DNA from: Elusimicrobium minutum Pei191 | GTDB lineage: Bacteria > Elusimicrobiota > Elusimicrobia > Elusimicrobiales > Elusimicrobiaceae | Assembly (NCBI RefSeq): GCF_000020145.1 | Contig: NC_010644.1 | Span: 620,001-684,000, forward strand | Reading direction: 5' to 3' | Length of the DNA stretch: 64,000 bases | Part shown: piece by piece, positions 42,705 to 51,260 of the stretch | Position numbering within the stretch: position 1 is the first letter of the stretch | How the letters are laid out: each line of letters starts with the position of its first letter | The notes under the pieces: generated by a model | The model's input: only the letters and a program-made list of their open reading frames with translations | What the model was told of the DNA's origin: nothing | The model's database searches: none | Program-made: the position numbers and the translations under genes

Positions 42705-44228
42705 TTATTTGTTAAGTTCTTTTAAAAACTTGTCTAAAGCCTTGTCACCTTCGGGCGTTTGCTTAAAAACGCCGCAGCATTCTAAGACTTTTGCGAATAC
42801 TTTACCGGTTTCTTCCCGTAAAATATTTTCAGCGTTTTTTGCCGTAAACTTATGTTTGAAATAAATTTCTTTCGCCCATTCATAATGGTTTTCAATAGAG
42901 GGGGATTTTTTTATTTTTTCCAAATTTCCGTTAATTAGGCAATCGCCAATTTCTTTAAGAGCTTCTTTTAAACGGCCCGGCAAAATGGCCATGCCCATGA
43001 CCTCAATAAGGCCTATATTTTCACGTTTTATATGGTGAAATTCAGGGCACGAGTGAAAAATACCGTCAGGATATTTGGCCGAAGTGCGGTTATTTCTTAA
43101 GGCTAGATCCATTTGCAATTTTTTGCCGTTCATTTTTGCCATTGGCGTAACGGTATTATGCCTTTTTTTGCCTGTGTGCGATTTTATTTTGGCGTTTTCG
43201 TCAGAATACTTTATCCATTTATCAAAAATATGTTTTGAGGCGGCTAAAACATCTTTTTTATTTCCTGTAAGCCTTATCACGCTTAAAGGCCAGTTAAGCG
43301 TGGCGCATTTTAAAGAAGGCCACTTTTTTAATTTAAAGGTTTTGCGTTCTTTTGCCTTATGCATGGGGAAAGTGTATAAACCGCCCTGGTAGTGGTCATG
43401 GTTTAGTATAGAGCCGCCCACTATAGGTAAATCAGCGTTTGAACCTATAAAATAATGCGGAAACTTGGAAAGAAAGTCGCCCAAGCGTTCAAACGTTTTA
43501 TGGTCTATTAACATATTTTCATGTTTCTGCCCTAGTACTATGCAGTGCTGGTTATAATAAACGTAGGGAGAGTATTGGAGGTACCAGGTTTCGCCGGAAA
43601 GGTTAAGCGGAATTAAACGGATATTTTGCCTTGCCGGGTGGTTTAAACGCCCTGCGTAACCTTCATTTTCATAACACAAAAGACATTTGGGATAAATATG
43701 GGTGTGCAAAGCCGCCGCGCCCATTGTTTTAAGAAGGGCTATTTCTTTAGGGTCCTTTTCCGGTTTTGATAAATTAACCGTTATATCAAGCGCTCCGTAT
43801 TTTGTGCGTGTTTTCCAGGAAAGATTTTTTGCCACTCTTTCCGTTTTAATATAGTTGGCCTGTTCCTGTTTTTTATACATCCAGTCCGTGGCGGCTTTAA
43901 TACCGCGCTGTTTTTTTATTTTATTAAAAGAAATAATAAAATCAGAAGGACGCTGTATTAAAATGCCCATTATTTTAGTTTCAAGCATTTCACGGTAAAC
44001 AGGTAAATCCTGAATTAGTTTTTGCGTAACAGCCCAGTCGGAAATTTCAGCCAAAATCTTACCCGGATATTTTGGCAAAGCCGTTTTTACTTTCTGAGGT
44101 TCAAAACTGTCCAAATTTAAAACGGCGGCAATTTGGTTGGCAGCCCAAACTTTATCTTCCTTGGAGATAAGGCCGTTTTGCCCGGCGTAATTGAGTAAGA
44201 TTTGAATATGTTTATTAATATCAGTCAT
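42705..44228 (-). CDS. galT: UDP-glucose-hexose-1-phosphate uridylyltransferase (class II GalT)
   Basis: 507 residues from the ATG at 44228 (AAGGAAAT upstream; shares bases with the galE stop, TAATG); an upstream ATG at 44252 is inside galE. Length and motifs (YSPYVYYNQHCIVLG, GSNADLPIVGGSILNHDHYQGG, FPMHKAKE) are of the Firmicutes-type class II GalT, about 150 residues longer than E. coli GalT. It exchanges galactose 1-phosphate for glucose 1-phosphate on UDP, with the catalytic His in NHDHYQGG. It pairs with galE and galK in the Leloir pathway. Confidence 0.93.
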   Translation of the reverse strand: MTDINKHIQILLNYAGQNGLISKEDKVWAANQIAAVLNLDSFEPQKVKTALPKYPGKILAEISDWAVTQKLIQDLPVYREMLETKIMGILIQRPSDFIISFNKIKKQRGIKAATDWMYKKQEQANYIKTERVAKNLSWKTRTKYGALDITVNLSKPEKDPKEIALLKTMGAAALHTHIYPKCLLCYENEGYAGRLNHPARQNIRLIPLNLSGETWYLQYSPYVYYNQHCIVLGQKHENMLIDHKTFERLGDFLSKFPHYFIGSNADLPIVGGSILNHDHYQGGLYTFPMHKAKERKTFKLKKWPSLKCATLNWPLSVIRLTGNKKDVLAASKHIFDKWIKYSDENAKIKSHTGKKRHNTVTPMAKMNGKKLQMDLALRNNRTSAKYPDGIFHSCPEFHHIKRENIGLIEVMGMAILPGRLKEALKEIGDCLINGNLEKIKKSPSIENHYEWAKEIYFKHKFTAKNAENILREETGKVFAKVLECCGVFKQTPEGDKALDKFLKELNK

Positions 44229-45202
44229 TAATATTTCCTTTTGCGTTCCCATTTTGCCACGGTTTTTATGATTTCTTTTAAATTAAACTGAGGTTCCCAT
44301 TTAAGGTCCTGTTTAGCTTTTGCCGAATCCGCCACCAGCACGGCGGGGTCGCCCGCTCTTCTGGGTGCGTTTTCCACTTTAAAATCAAGGCCTGTTACTT
44401 CTTTTACGGTTTCTATAATTTCCTTTACGCTGTAACCGCTGCCGCTGCCTAAGTTATACCAGGCGCTTTTATTTTCTTTTGCCATTTTTTCAAGCGCCAA
44501 AATATGCGCCGAGGCCAAATCATTAACATGAATATAATCTCTTACAGCCGTACCGTCAGGCGTGGGATAATCATTACCAAAAACTTTTATGCTTTCCCTT
44601 TTCCCTAAAGCCGCTTGGAAAACCAAGGGTATTAAATGTGTTTCGGGGTCGTGCGATTCACCTGTTTTACCGTCGGGCGAGGCTCCGCACGCGTTAAAAT
44701 ATCTTAAACAAACGCTTTTTAGTCCGTAGGAATGGTCATAATCTTTTAAAATATTTTCAACCATAAGCTTAGTTCTGCCATAGGGGTTAATAGGGTTTTG
44801 CGGGTGTGTTTCGTCAATAAGTTCTTTAACCGGTTCCCCAAAAGTTGCGGCAGTTGAGGAAAATACAAAATAATTTATGCCTGATTCAACCATAGCGTCA
44901 AGCAGATTTAAAACTTTTGCCACATTGTTTTCATAATATTTGGCGGGAGTGATAACACTTTCGCCAACTTCGGTAAAAGCGGCAAAGTGCATAACGGCGT
45001 CTATTTTAAACTTACTAAAAACTGTTTTTAATTTCTTTTTATCTCCAAGATCTCCTTTAATAAAAGGTATGCCCCGCACCGCTTTTTTATGTCCTTTTGA
45101 AAGGTTGTCATATACTATAGGCGAGTAGCCTTTGATTTCTAAAACACGCACGGTGTTTGAGCCTATATATCCGGCGCCGCCTACAACTAAAATGTTTTTC
45201 AT
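44228..45202 (-). CDS. galE: UDP-glucose 4-epimerase GalE
   Basis: 324 residues, a short-chain dehydrogenase-type epimerase. NAD-binding GGAGYIGSNT (8-17), catalytic Tyr141-x3-Lys145 (YGRTK), Ser/Thr in FSSTAATFG, and the GalE signature LRYFNACGASPDGKTGE with DGTAVRDYIHVNDLA. It interconverts UDP-galactose and UDP-glucose. It is translated together with galT. galK lies 121 bases downstream across a terminator-like hairpin's far side, in a separate unit. Confidence 0.96.
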   Translation of the reverse strand: MKNILVVGGAGYIGSNTVRVLEIKGYSPIVYDNLSKGHKKAVRGIPFIKGDLGDKKKLKTVFSKFKIDAVMHFAAFTEVGESVITPAKYYENNVAKVLNLLDAMVESGINYFVFSSTAATFGEPVKELIDETHPQNPINPYGRTKLMVENILKDYDHSYGLKSVCLRYFNACGASPDGKTGESHDPETHLIPLVFQAALGKRESIKVFGNDYPTPDGTAVRDYIHVNDLASAHILALEKMAKENKSAWYNLGSGSGYSVKEIIETVKEVTGLDFKVENAPRRAGDPAVLVADSAKAKQDLKWEPQFNLKEIIKTVAKWERKRKY

Positions 45203-45273
45203 AGTTTTTACCTGTTAGTTTGTTTTTTGCTTAGTTAAATCTATTTTAAAAAATATATAGCGTTATGTCACAT

Positions 45274-45313
45274 AAAAAAAGAAGAATAATTTAAAATTAT
45301 TCTTCTTTTTTTA
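45274..45313. terminator. AT-rich terminator after galK
   Basis: A near-perfect palindrome AAAAAAAGAAGAATAATTT with its complement, ending in a T-run on both strands. It terminates the minus-strand galK, whose stop is at 45324, and lies in the galK-galE gap. Confidence 0.8.
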
Positions 45314-45323
45314 TAATTATAAT

Positions 45324-46487
45324 TTAATCAAGTTTACCGGCGCCTCTCGCTATTTTGGCTACATAAAACTCGGGTTTAAGTTTGGTCGCTTTTTCATAAC
45401 CCGTGCCGACGTTTTTTATAAAACTGTCAACACCGTCGTTTTTAACAATGCATACGCAGCAGCCGCCGAATCCTGCGCCCGTCATGCGTGCGCCTATGGC
45501 GCCCGGCTGTTGGGCGGCAAGGTCAACCATAGTGTCAAGTTCAAAAACGGTTACCTCGTAATCGTCTCTTAAAGAATAGTGTGAGTCAAACATAAGTTTG
45601 CCAAAGGAATTTATATCGCCGAGTTCCAAAAGCCCTACCGCGGCGAGTGTGCGGTAATTTTCCCTAACTGCGTGTTTGGCGCGTTTTAAGGCTATAGGGT
45701 CGGTTATTAAATCTTTATATCGGTCAAACTGGTCCGGTGTTAAGTCGCACAGCGTTTCGATTTTAAGTTTTTTGGTAAGCATAGCGAGCGCGGCTTCGCA
45801 CTCGGCCCTTCTTTCATTGTATTTAGAACCTGCCAGCTCGCGCCTTTTATTTGTGTTGCAAATAACTATGGACGCGTCCTCCAATTCTAAAGGGACATGT
45901 TTGTATTGAAGCGTATTTGTGTTTAACAAAATGGCGTGGTCCCTTTTACCGTTGGCTGAAGCGAATTGGTCCATAATACCAGAGTTAAGGCCTATAAACT
46001 CATTTTCCGTTTTTTGGCCTATAAGAGCAATATCTGTGGAGGAAAGTTTTAAATCAAAAAAATCATTAAGCAAAACACCGGTGCATACTTCCAAAGAAGC
46101 TGAAGAGGACAACCCCGCCCCATTAGGAATATTGCCTATTATAGCCACGTCAAAACCCGTGTCTAATTTAATGCCTTTTCTCTTCATTACGTCAATTACG
46201 CCTTTGGGGTAGTTTGTCCAATTATCCTCTTTTTTATAGGCTATGTTATTTATATCAACCTCTATAACTCCGAGGTCCTCAAAATTTTTAGAAAAAAATC
46301 TTATTTTGCTGTCGTTTCTTTTAGCCGCAGCCGCGTATGTGCCCAAAGAAAGCGCGCACGGAAAAACATACCCGCCGTTATAATCAATATGTTCGCCTAT
46401 AAGGTTAACCCTGCCTGGGGCGAAAAAAACGGACTGCGGTTTATAATTAAAAACTTTTTCAAACTCTTTAGTAACAGTATCTTTCAT
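45324..46487 (-). CDS. galK: Galactokinase
   Basis: 387 residues from the ATG at 46487 with AAAGGGTG upstream; a start at 46520 would add 11 residues and lacks a site. GHMP-family motifs: GRVNLIGEHIDYNGGYVFP (about 25-43, galactokinase signature), the ATP loop IPNGAGLSSSASLEV, and the third motif RMTGAGFGGCCV. The catalytic Asp lies in NSGIMDQFASANG. It phosphorylates alpha-D-galactose at C1. The symporter gene upstream and galM-like gene make a transport-to-phosphorylation run. Confidence 0.96.
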   Translation of the reverse strand: MKDTVTKEFEKVFNYKPQSVFFAPGRVNLIGEHIDYNGGYVFPCALSLGTYAAAAKRNDSKIRFFSKNFEDLGVIEVDINNIAYKKEDNWTNYPKGVIDVMKRKGIKLDTGFDVAIIGNIPNGAGLSSSASLEVCTGVLLNDFFDLKLSSTDIALIGQKTENEFIGLNSGIMDQFASANGKRDHAILLNTNTLQYKHVPLELEDASIVICNTNKRRELAGSKYNERRAECEAALAMLTKKLKIETLCDLTPDQFDRYKDLITDPIALKRAKHAVRENYRTLAAVGLLELGDINSFGKLMFDSHYSLRDDYEVTVFELDTMVDLAAQQPGAIGARMTGAGFGGCCVCIVKNDGVDSFIKNVGTGYEKATKLKPEFYVAKIARGAGKLD

Positions 46488-46514
46488 ATTAAACACCCTT
46501 TTTTTGTATAAATG

Positions 46515-46546
46515 AAACACGGCGCAAATAAAATTGCGCCGTGTTT
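46515..46546. terminator. Hairpin between the symporter gene and galK
   Basis: AAACACGGCGCAA pairs perfectly with TTGCGCCGTGTTT around a 6-base loop. Read on the minus strand it is followed by mixed sequence, not a T-run, so it may cap or stabilise the symporter mRNA rather than stop transcription fully. Confidence 0.6.
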
Positions 46547-46552
46547 GTAAAA

Positions 46553-48208
46553 TTACTTTGCTATGCCGATAGGGGAAAGCAGAATATATATTCCCACAAC
46601 CGCCGCGAAAATAATAAAGCTTATTACATAAACCAAGCTCCAGGGTTTCATGTCGATAACTTTTTTATCATTGTGTATGTCAAACTTAACGTCCGTAGGC
46701 CAAAAGTGCCCTGTGATAAGCATGAAAGCCGCGCATATAAAGAACAATATGGCCAAAATATGCAAGAAATGCAAATGAACAAACCAATGTAAAAAACCCG
46801 GTAAGGCGGATGCGTATACGCCGCCTTTTATCATGGGCAGCAGCTGCGTAAAGCTGTACACTATAATAAAGCCGATTAACACTGTTTTTGCCGCCCATGC
46901 AGGCGCTTTTTTATTAAACATACCTACAAGTATTAAGGTAAAGATAGGCACGTTATAAAGGCCGTTTGCCGTTTGCAGATATTGGAATAATCCTTTAGGA
47001 GCAAAGGAAATAAGCGGCGCCACGCACATTGAAAAAAGAACCAAAATAATGGCCGCCATTTTGCCTTTTTTTACGATATCGGCGTCCGTAGCGTCCTTTT
47101 TAGCGAAGAACGGTTTATAAACATTAAGCGTAAATAATGTTGAAGTTGAGTTTATAGCCCCGCTGAACGCGCTTAAAATAGCGCCGAAAAGCACCGCCGC
47201 GAACAACCCTACCAAAAGAGGATTATGTAAAACGGTTCTTACCAAAGATGAGTACGCCATATCCATTGTGTTTAAAGGATTGTCTTTAAATATGTGATAC
47301 GCTATTATGCCCGGCAATACCAAAAATAACGGACCCATAAGTTTGAAAACTGCGCATATTAAAACGCCCTTTTGGCCTTCTTTTAAGTTTTTAGCGGCCA
47401 AAGCTCTTTGTATAATAACCTGGTTTGTGCCCCAGTAAAAAAGGTTAACAAGAAACATACCCGTAAATATTGTGGCAAAAGGCACGGGGTCGGTTGCTTT
47501 GCCTATGGAGTTAAACTTTTCGGGATTTTCGGTTATTAAAATATTAAGGCCCGTAATAAGGTTGCCGTCGCCGATAAACATAAGCCCTAAAATAGGAATC
47601 ATAAGGCCTCCTACCAAAAGGCCTATGCCGTTAAAAGTGTCCGCCCAGGCTATAATGCGCAGCCCGCCGAAATAGTTATAAATGCAGCCCAAAATGCCTA
47701 TGGCTACAACAACCACGGCTATCATGGCAAAGTCGCTTTGAAAACCGAAAACTTCTTTTAGGTTAAATATGCCTCCCATACCAACAGCGCCGGCATAAAG
47801 AATTATGGGAAAAAGAATAAACACATAGCCCAGTAAAAACAAACCGTTAATCATGTGTTTTGTGGCCGCGTCGTATCTGTCTGCCGCGAAATCGGGCACG
47901 GTGGCGTAACCTTGTTTTAAGTAGCGGGGTAGAAAATAAAGCGCGACTATGATTAAAGCTGCCGCTGCCGTTACTTCCCAAGCCATTACGGACATATTAA
48001 ATCCGTATCCCTGGCCGTTAAGTCCGACCATTTGCTCACATGATAAGTTGGTAAGCAATAAAGAGGCCGCTATAACCCAACCTGTTAGTCCGCGGCCCGC
48101 CAGGAAATATCCTTCTTCAGTTCCCGTATTGGCGTTTTTGGTCTTATAATAAGCAAGACCTAAAACCGCCATTGTAAATGCAAAAAATGCCACAAATGTA
48201 ATAGCCAT
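46553..48208 (-). CDS. Sodium:sugar symporter (SSS/SGLT family), probably for galactose
   Basis: 551 residues, about 14 membrane helices; AAGGAG before the ATG. SGLT motifs: YFLAGRGLTGWVIAASLLLTNLSCEQMVGLNGQGY at the start, then YNYFGGLRIIAWADTFNGIGLLVGG and the sodium-site region FGAILSAFSGAINSTSTLFTLNVY. It resembles Vibrio SglT-type galactose/glucose transporters. Substrate inferred from position between the galM-like gene and galK. Uptake would be driven by a Na+ gradient across the inner membrane. Confidence 0.9.
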   Translation of the reverse strand: MAITFVAFFAFTMAVLGLAYYKTKNANTGTEEGYFLAGRGLTGWVIAASLLLTNLSCEQMVGLNGQGYGFNMSVMAWEVTAAAALIIVALYFLPRYLKQGYATVPDFAADRYDAATKHMINGLFLLGYVFILFPIILYAGAVGMGGIFNLKEVFGFQSDFAMIAVVVVAIGILGCIYNYFGGLRIIAWADTFNGIGLLVGGLMIPILGLMFIGDGNLITGLNILITENPEKFNSIGKATDPVPFATIFTGMFLVNLFYWGTNQVIIQRALAAKNLKEGQKGVLICAVFKLMGPLFLVLPGIIAYHIFKDNPLNTMDMAYSSLVRTVLHNPLLVGLFAAVLFGAILSAFSGAINSTSTLFTLNVYKPFFAKKDATDADIVKKGKMAAIILVLFSMCVAPLISFAPKGLFQYLQTANGLYNVPIFTLILVGMFNKKAPAWAAKTVLIGFIIVYSFTQLLPMIKGGVYASALPGFLHWFVHLHFLHILAILFFICAAFMLITGHFWPTDVKFDIHNDKKVIDMKPWSLVYVISFIIFAAVVGIYILLSPIGIAK

Positions 48209-48260
48209 AATTCTCCTTATAATAATTTTTTTTTTACTTGATGATTACTGCGTTTTGAGC

Positions 48261-49199
48261 TTACGAAACAACCATTTTAAACTGCCATGAATATTCCCCG
48301 TGAGGTGGAATTTTAGACAGTTTTTTTATCTTGTCCGCCACGTACAAATCGTCATACACGCCGGTGCACGGTTCAAGCGCGATATTATAATCACCCCTGT
48401 AGCCGCCCTGCGTTTTCCAAACGCCCAGGTAGGGCACCTTGTCCGCATCATATTTATAAACAAGTTTATCGCCAGTGTCTTGGTGTTCCACTCCGCACCA
48501 GCCCTCGGTATTTTGTTTTAAAAAATAAAATTTTTCACAAGAGTTTGATTCTTTGGATTCAGTGGCGGATAAATCTATTTTTTTATTGTCTGTTGAAAGA
48601 GCGTAAGGATAATTATGTATGGTTCCCCAGGGGCCTAAAGTTTTTGTCGAGTGTTCTACCGTCATAACTTTAGTCAAATCTTCAGGAGTAAGAAGCCTTG
48701 TTTGGGGGCTGCAGGCAAGCAGACAGTGAAGGGCCCAAATAAATTTAAATTCTTCTTTATCCGATGTGTTTGTTACTGTGTAGTTAAACGTTATTTCATT
48801 ATCTTTTATTATTGTTTCTCTTGTAAAGATATAAGGAAGAGTTTTACTTTTAACAGAGGCTTTAAAGCCGTTATCCGTAATTTCGCCTATTTCCCAGCTC
48901 ATGGCCCAAACTTCGCCGTGATCGGGGATAATTACGCCCGCGTAAGAACCGCTTGGGTAAGGGCAACGGTCAATGGAGGGGAAAACCTCGTCAAATCCGC
49001 TTGAGTCATATTCGCTAAACGGCGCCGAGTAAGGAGGTATTTTTAAAGCTGGCAAATCAGACTGGAATAAAAACTCTTTATCAGTTTTTTTATTTTGCAG
49101 ACTAACCATTTTAGCCGCGTAATCGGGCAGAAATTCCGCCCTTATATTGCCATTTTCAAAGACAATGCTGTTTAAGCCTTTATAGATTGATTTTTTCAT
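48261..49199 (-). CDS. Aldose 1-epimerase-like (galactose mutarotase) protein
   Basis: 312 residues with the beta-sandwich motifs of the aldose epimerase superfamily: NIRAEFLPDYAAKMVSLQNK, SSGFDEVFPSIDRCPYPSGS, PDHGEVWAMSWEI (conserved His), ITFNYTVTNTSDKEEFKFIWALHCL and, near the end, NIALEPCTGVYDDL with the likely catalytic Glu. It would convert beta- to alpha-galactose for GalK. It is more divergent than E. coli GalM, so another sugar is possible. No Shine-Dalgarno site before the ATG; TTGACT lies about 30 bases upstream. Confidence 0.8.
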   Translation of the reverse strand: MKKSIYKGLNSIVFENGNIRAEFLPDYAAKMVSLQNKKTDKEFLFQSDLPALKIPPYSAPFSEYDSSGFDEVFPSIDRCPYPSGSYAGVIIPDHGEVWAMSWEIGEITDNGFKASVKSKTLPYIFTRETIIKDNEITFNYTVTNTSDKEEFKFIWALHCLLACSPQTRLLTPEDLTKVMTVEHSTKTLGPWGTIHNYPYALSTDNKKIDLSATESKESNSCEKFYFLKQNTEGWCGVEHQDTGDKLVYKYDADKVPYLGVWKTQGGYRGDYNIALEPCTGVYDDLYVADKIKKLSKIPPHGEYSWQFKMVVS

Positions 49200-49330
49200 A
49201 TTTTTAAATTTGTAAAAAAGTAATAAAAGTCAACTTATCCTAAATATACTATATTTTTCAAAAATATAATCAAATTTGGATTTTTATGTTAAAATTTAAA
49301 ATAATACAATTAATATTAAGGACATTATAA

Positions 49331-49816
49331 ATGCAAAAAGGATTTACTTTAATTGAACTTTTGGTTGTCGTTTTGATAATAGGCATTTTGGCCGCGATAG
49401 CTTTACCCCAATATCAAAACGCCGTATATAAAACACGTATGCAAAATTATATAGCAATGTCCGAAGGTATACGTAAAGCGCAGGAAATTTATTATTTGCA
49501 TACGGGTGATTATGTAGCGGATTTAAATTACTTAGATATTGATTATATAGCTGCTTGCCCCGCGCGCAGCGCGGGCGATCAAACTATTATAGACTGTAAA
49601 GACGCGGAAATTGACAACTTTTCGGGAGTTCAGGCTACCGGGGAAAGGAATGTAAGGGTTTTCTTCTGCCCAGGTTATACAGGCACTGAGTGCCGCTCAA
49701 ATCTTGTAGCGACTTATATTTCTTATTTTGAAAACGCGCCCAATAACGCAGGGCAGAGAAGTTGTGTGGGGAACACTGATAAAGGAATTAGACTTTGTAA
49801 ATCTTTAGGATATTGA
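49331..49816 (+). CDS. Type IV pilin-like prepilin (orphan pair, first)
   Basis: 161 residues; AAGGAC ten bases before the ATG. It starts MQKGFTLIELLVVVLIIGIL, cleavage after Gly4, Glu5 kept. After the helix, RKAQEIYYLHTGDYVADLNYLDI follows the set's pattern. It is Cys-rich in the second half (IAACPARS, DCKD, FFCPGYTGTEC, SCVGN, LCKSLGY). A second pilin gene follows 16 bases later, the only tandem pair among the scattered pilins. An extended -10 (TGTTAAAAT, 49287-49295) sits about 40 bases upstream. Confidence 0.88.
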   Translation: MQKGFTLIELLVVVLIIGILAAIALPQYQNAVYKTRMQNYIAMSEGIRKAQEIYYLHTGDYVADLNYLDIDYIAACPARSAGDQTIIDCKDAEIDNFSGVQATGERNVRVFFCPGYTGTECRSNLVATYISYFENAPNNAGQRSCVGNTDKGIRLCKSLGY

Positions 49817-49832
49817 TATAAAGGGAGTTTGT

Positions 49833-50330
49833 ATGAAAAAAGGTTTTACCTTAATAGAGCTTTTGGTAGTAGTTTTAATAATAGGTATTTTGGCGGCGAT
49901 AGCTTTGCCCCAGTACCAAAAGTCCGTAGATAAAGCCCGTATGTCCGAAGCTATGATGGTGCTCCGTTCAATAAAAGACGCGTCGGACAGATATAAGCTG
50001 GCTAATGACGTGCAGCCTACAAGTTTTGACGATTTAGATATTGATATTTCGTTAGACTGCACCGCGGATAAAACGCAATGCAGTACGACAAACTTTCGTT
50101 ACGCATTTAATTCCGGCACATGCTTAACTTGTATGTACGCTTTTAGTAAAAATAACTCGGGTTTCTTTCTTGAAAGAAATACCACAACAAATAACTTTTG
50201 GTGTGCCGCTCCTATAACGGATGGTTCTAAAAACAGTGTTTGCAAATCAATAAGCGGTACAAACACTCCGCACCATTCAGGCGCGTCTACACATTATTAT
50301 CTTATATCAGGTTCTGGAAATAATAATTAA
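49833..50330 (+). CDS. Type IV pilin-like prepilin (orphan pair, second)
   Basis: 165 residues; AAGGGAG before the ATG. MKKGFTLIELLVVVLIIGIL N-terminus with Glu5, then ALPQYQKSVDKARMSEAMMVLRSIKDASDRYKLA. The body carries Cys clusters (LDCTADKTQC, TCLTCMYAF, WCAAP, VCKSISG). It shares only the helix strongly with its neighbour, so the pair is not a recent whole-gene duplication; the conserved first 35 residues look maintained independently of the head domain. A terminator follows. Confidence 0.88.
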   Translation: MKKGFTLIELLVVVLIIGILAAIALPQYQKSVDKARMSEAMMVLRSIKDASDRYKLANDVQPTSFDDLDIDISLDCTADKTQCSTTNFRYAFNSGTCLTCMYAFSKNNSGFFLERNTTTNNFWCAAPITDGSKNSVCKSISGTNTPHHSGASTHYYLISGSGNNN

Positions 50331-50351
50331 TAATTTAATTTAAATAAAAAA

Positions 50352-50379
50352 TCCCCGTTTATTGTAACGGGGACTTTTT
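50352..50379. terminator. Terminator shared by pilin pair and small membrane gene
   Basis: TCCCCGTT (50352-50359) pairs with AACGGGGA (50366-50373), then CTTTTT. It overlaps the 3' end of the convergent gene at 50359-50589. Confidence 0.85.
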
Positions 50380-50589
50380 ATTGCAAGCATTTATTTTTTT
50401 GCTTTCTTTCTTTTTATAGCGTACTGCCATAAATACCGCGCCGACCGCGGTAATAAAACCCAAAATAATACCAAGCAGAGGGTATGCGCTGTCGATAGCA
50501 TGGGGGGCTATTATATAAAGTGCCAGTCTTGCAATAGTGGCTAATGTTATAATTACGCTTAAAACTATAAATTTTGTACTGTTTTTCAT
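50359..50589 (-). CDS. Small membrane protein, unknown
   Basis: 76 residues with two hydrophobic helices (FIVLSVIITLATIARLALYII and YPLLGIILGFITAVGAVFMAV) joined by a short loop, and a basic Lys-rich tail. No family is recognised. It sits 10 bases downstream of the flavin reductase-like gene and is probably co-transcribed with it. Its last codons and stop are inside the terminator hairpin, which is unusual but possible in a compact genome. Confidence 0.6.
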   Translation of the reverse strand: MKNSTKFIVLSVIITLATIARLALYIIAPHAIDSAYPLLGIILGFITAVGAVFMAVRYKKKESKKINACNKKSPLQ

Positions 50590-50599
50590 ATTTATATAA

Positions 50600-51148
50600 T
50601 TATTTTTTTATATTATTTTCCCATATCGCTGTTATTTCCCCAAACACGTATTTGCGGTAATCGGAAGGATTTTTATAAGCTTCGGTTAGATAATCCCTGG
50701 CTTCCTGTGAGTAAAAATCATTTGGGTGCGGCATTGTAATTTGCGTCAGTTTACACTCAATAATTAATTTAGCTTCTTTAAAAGTTATATTTCCGGACGG
50801 GGTTTGAACGCTTGTCAATTTAACTTCTTTCATTTTATCGGTGCCCCGTCCTGTTTTGTTTCCTAAAAATATCAGCTGGTCTTTGTATTCGTCGGTAAAA
50901 TAAGAAAGGGTGTAAGTTTTTTCTTTTTGTATTAATTCAAGAGTATATCTGTCCGAGCGTATAACGCACCAGGTAGACGGAGTTCTAAATAGCATGCCAA
51001 AGCCGCCTCCGCTGCCTGTCATTGAGTTGTAATTATCCTTATTACCCGAGGTAATAAGAAAAAAGTCATTTCCCACTAATTTAAAAATATCAAAACCCGC
51101 GCAAATATCCTTAGTGGAAATTTGTTTAAATAAATCACTAAATTGCAT
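50600..51148 (-). CDS. Flavin reductase-like (flavoredoxin-type) protein
   Basis: 182 residues; AAGGAT before the ATG. FFLITSGNKDNYNSMTGSGGGFGMLF with WCVIRSDRYTLELIQKEKTYTLSYF and YKDQLIFLGNKTGRGTDKMKE matches the FMN-binding split-barrel flavin reductase family, in which the 'N-M-T-S-G' strand and the GxxSGR/K loop bind FMN. It likely carries FMN and passes electrons, or reduces free flavin, in the cytoplasm. Its physiological partner is unknown. Confidence 0.85.
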   Translation of the reverse strand: MQFSDLFKQISTKDICAGFDIFKLVGNDFFLITSGNKDNYNSMTGSGGGFGMLFRTPSTWCVIRSDRYTLELIQKEKTYTLSYFTDEYKDQLIFLGNKTGRGTDKMKEVKLTSVQTPSGNITFKEAKLIIECKLTQITMPHPNDFYSQEARDYLTEAYKNPSDYRKYVFGEITAIWENNIKK

Positions 51149-51213
51149 TTTTTTATCCTTTTACTGTCTTATTTCAAAGCATAAATATTTTATCATACTT
51201 AGTTTAATATAAA

Positions 51214-51243
51214 TAAAAAACCCGCCTTTAAGCGGGTTTTTTA
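51214..51243 (-). terminator. Terminator after pgk
   Basis: AAAAACCCGC and GCGGGTTTTT arms around a short loop; T-runs on both strands, placed 18 bases after the pgk stop. Confidence 0.9.
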
Positions 51244-51260
51244 TGTTTTAAACTTTCAGT

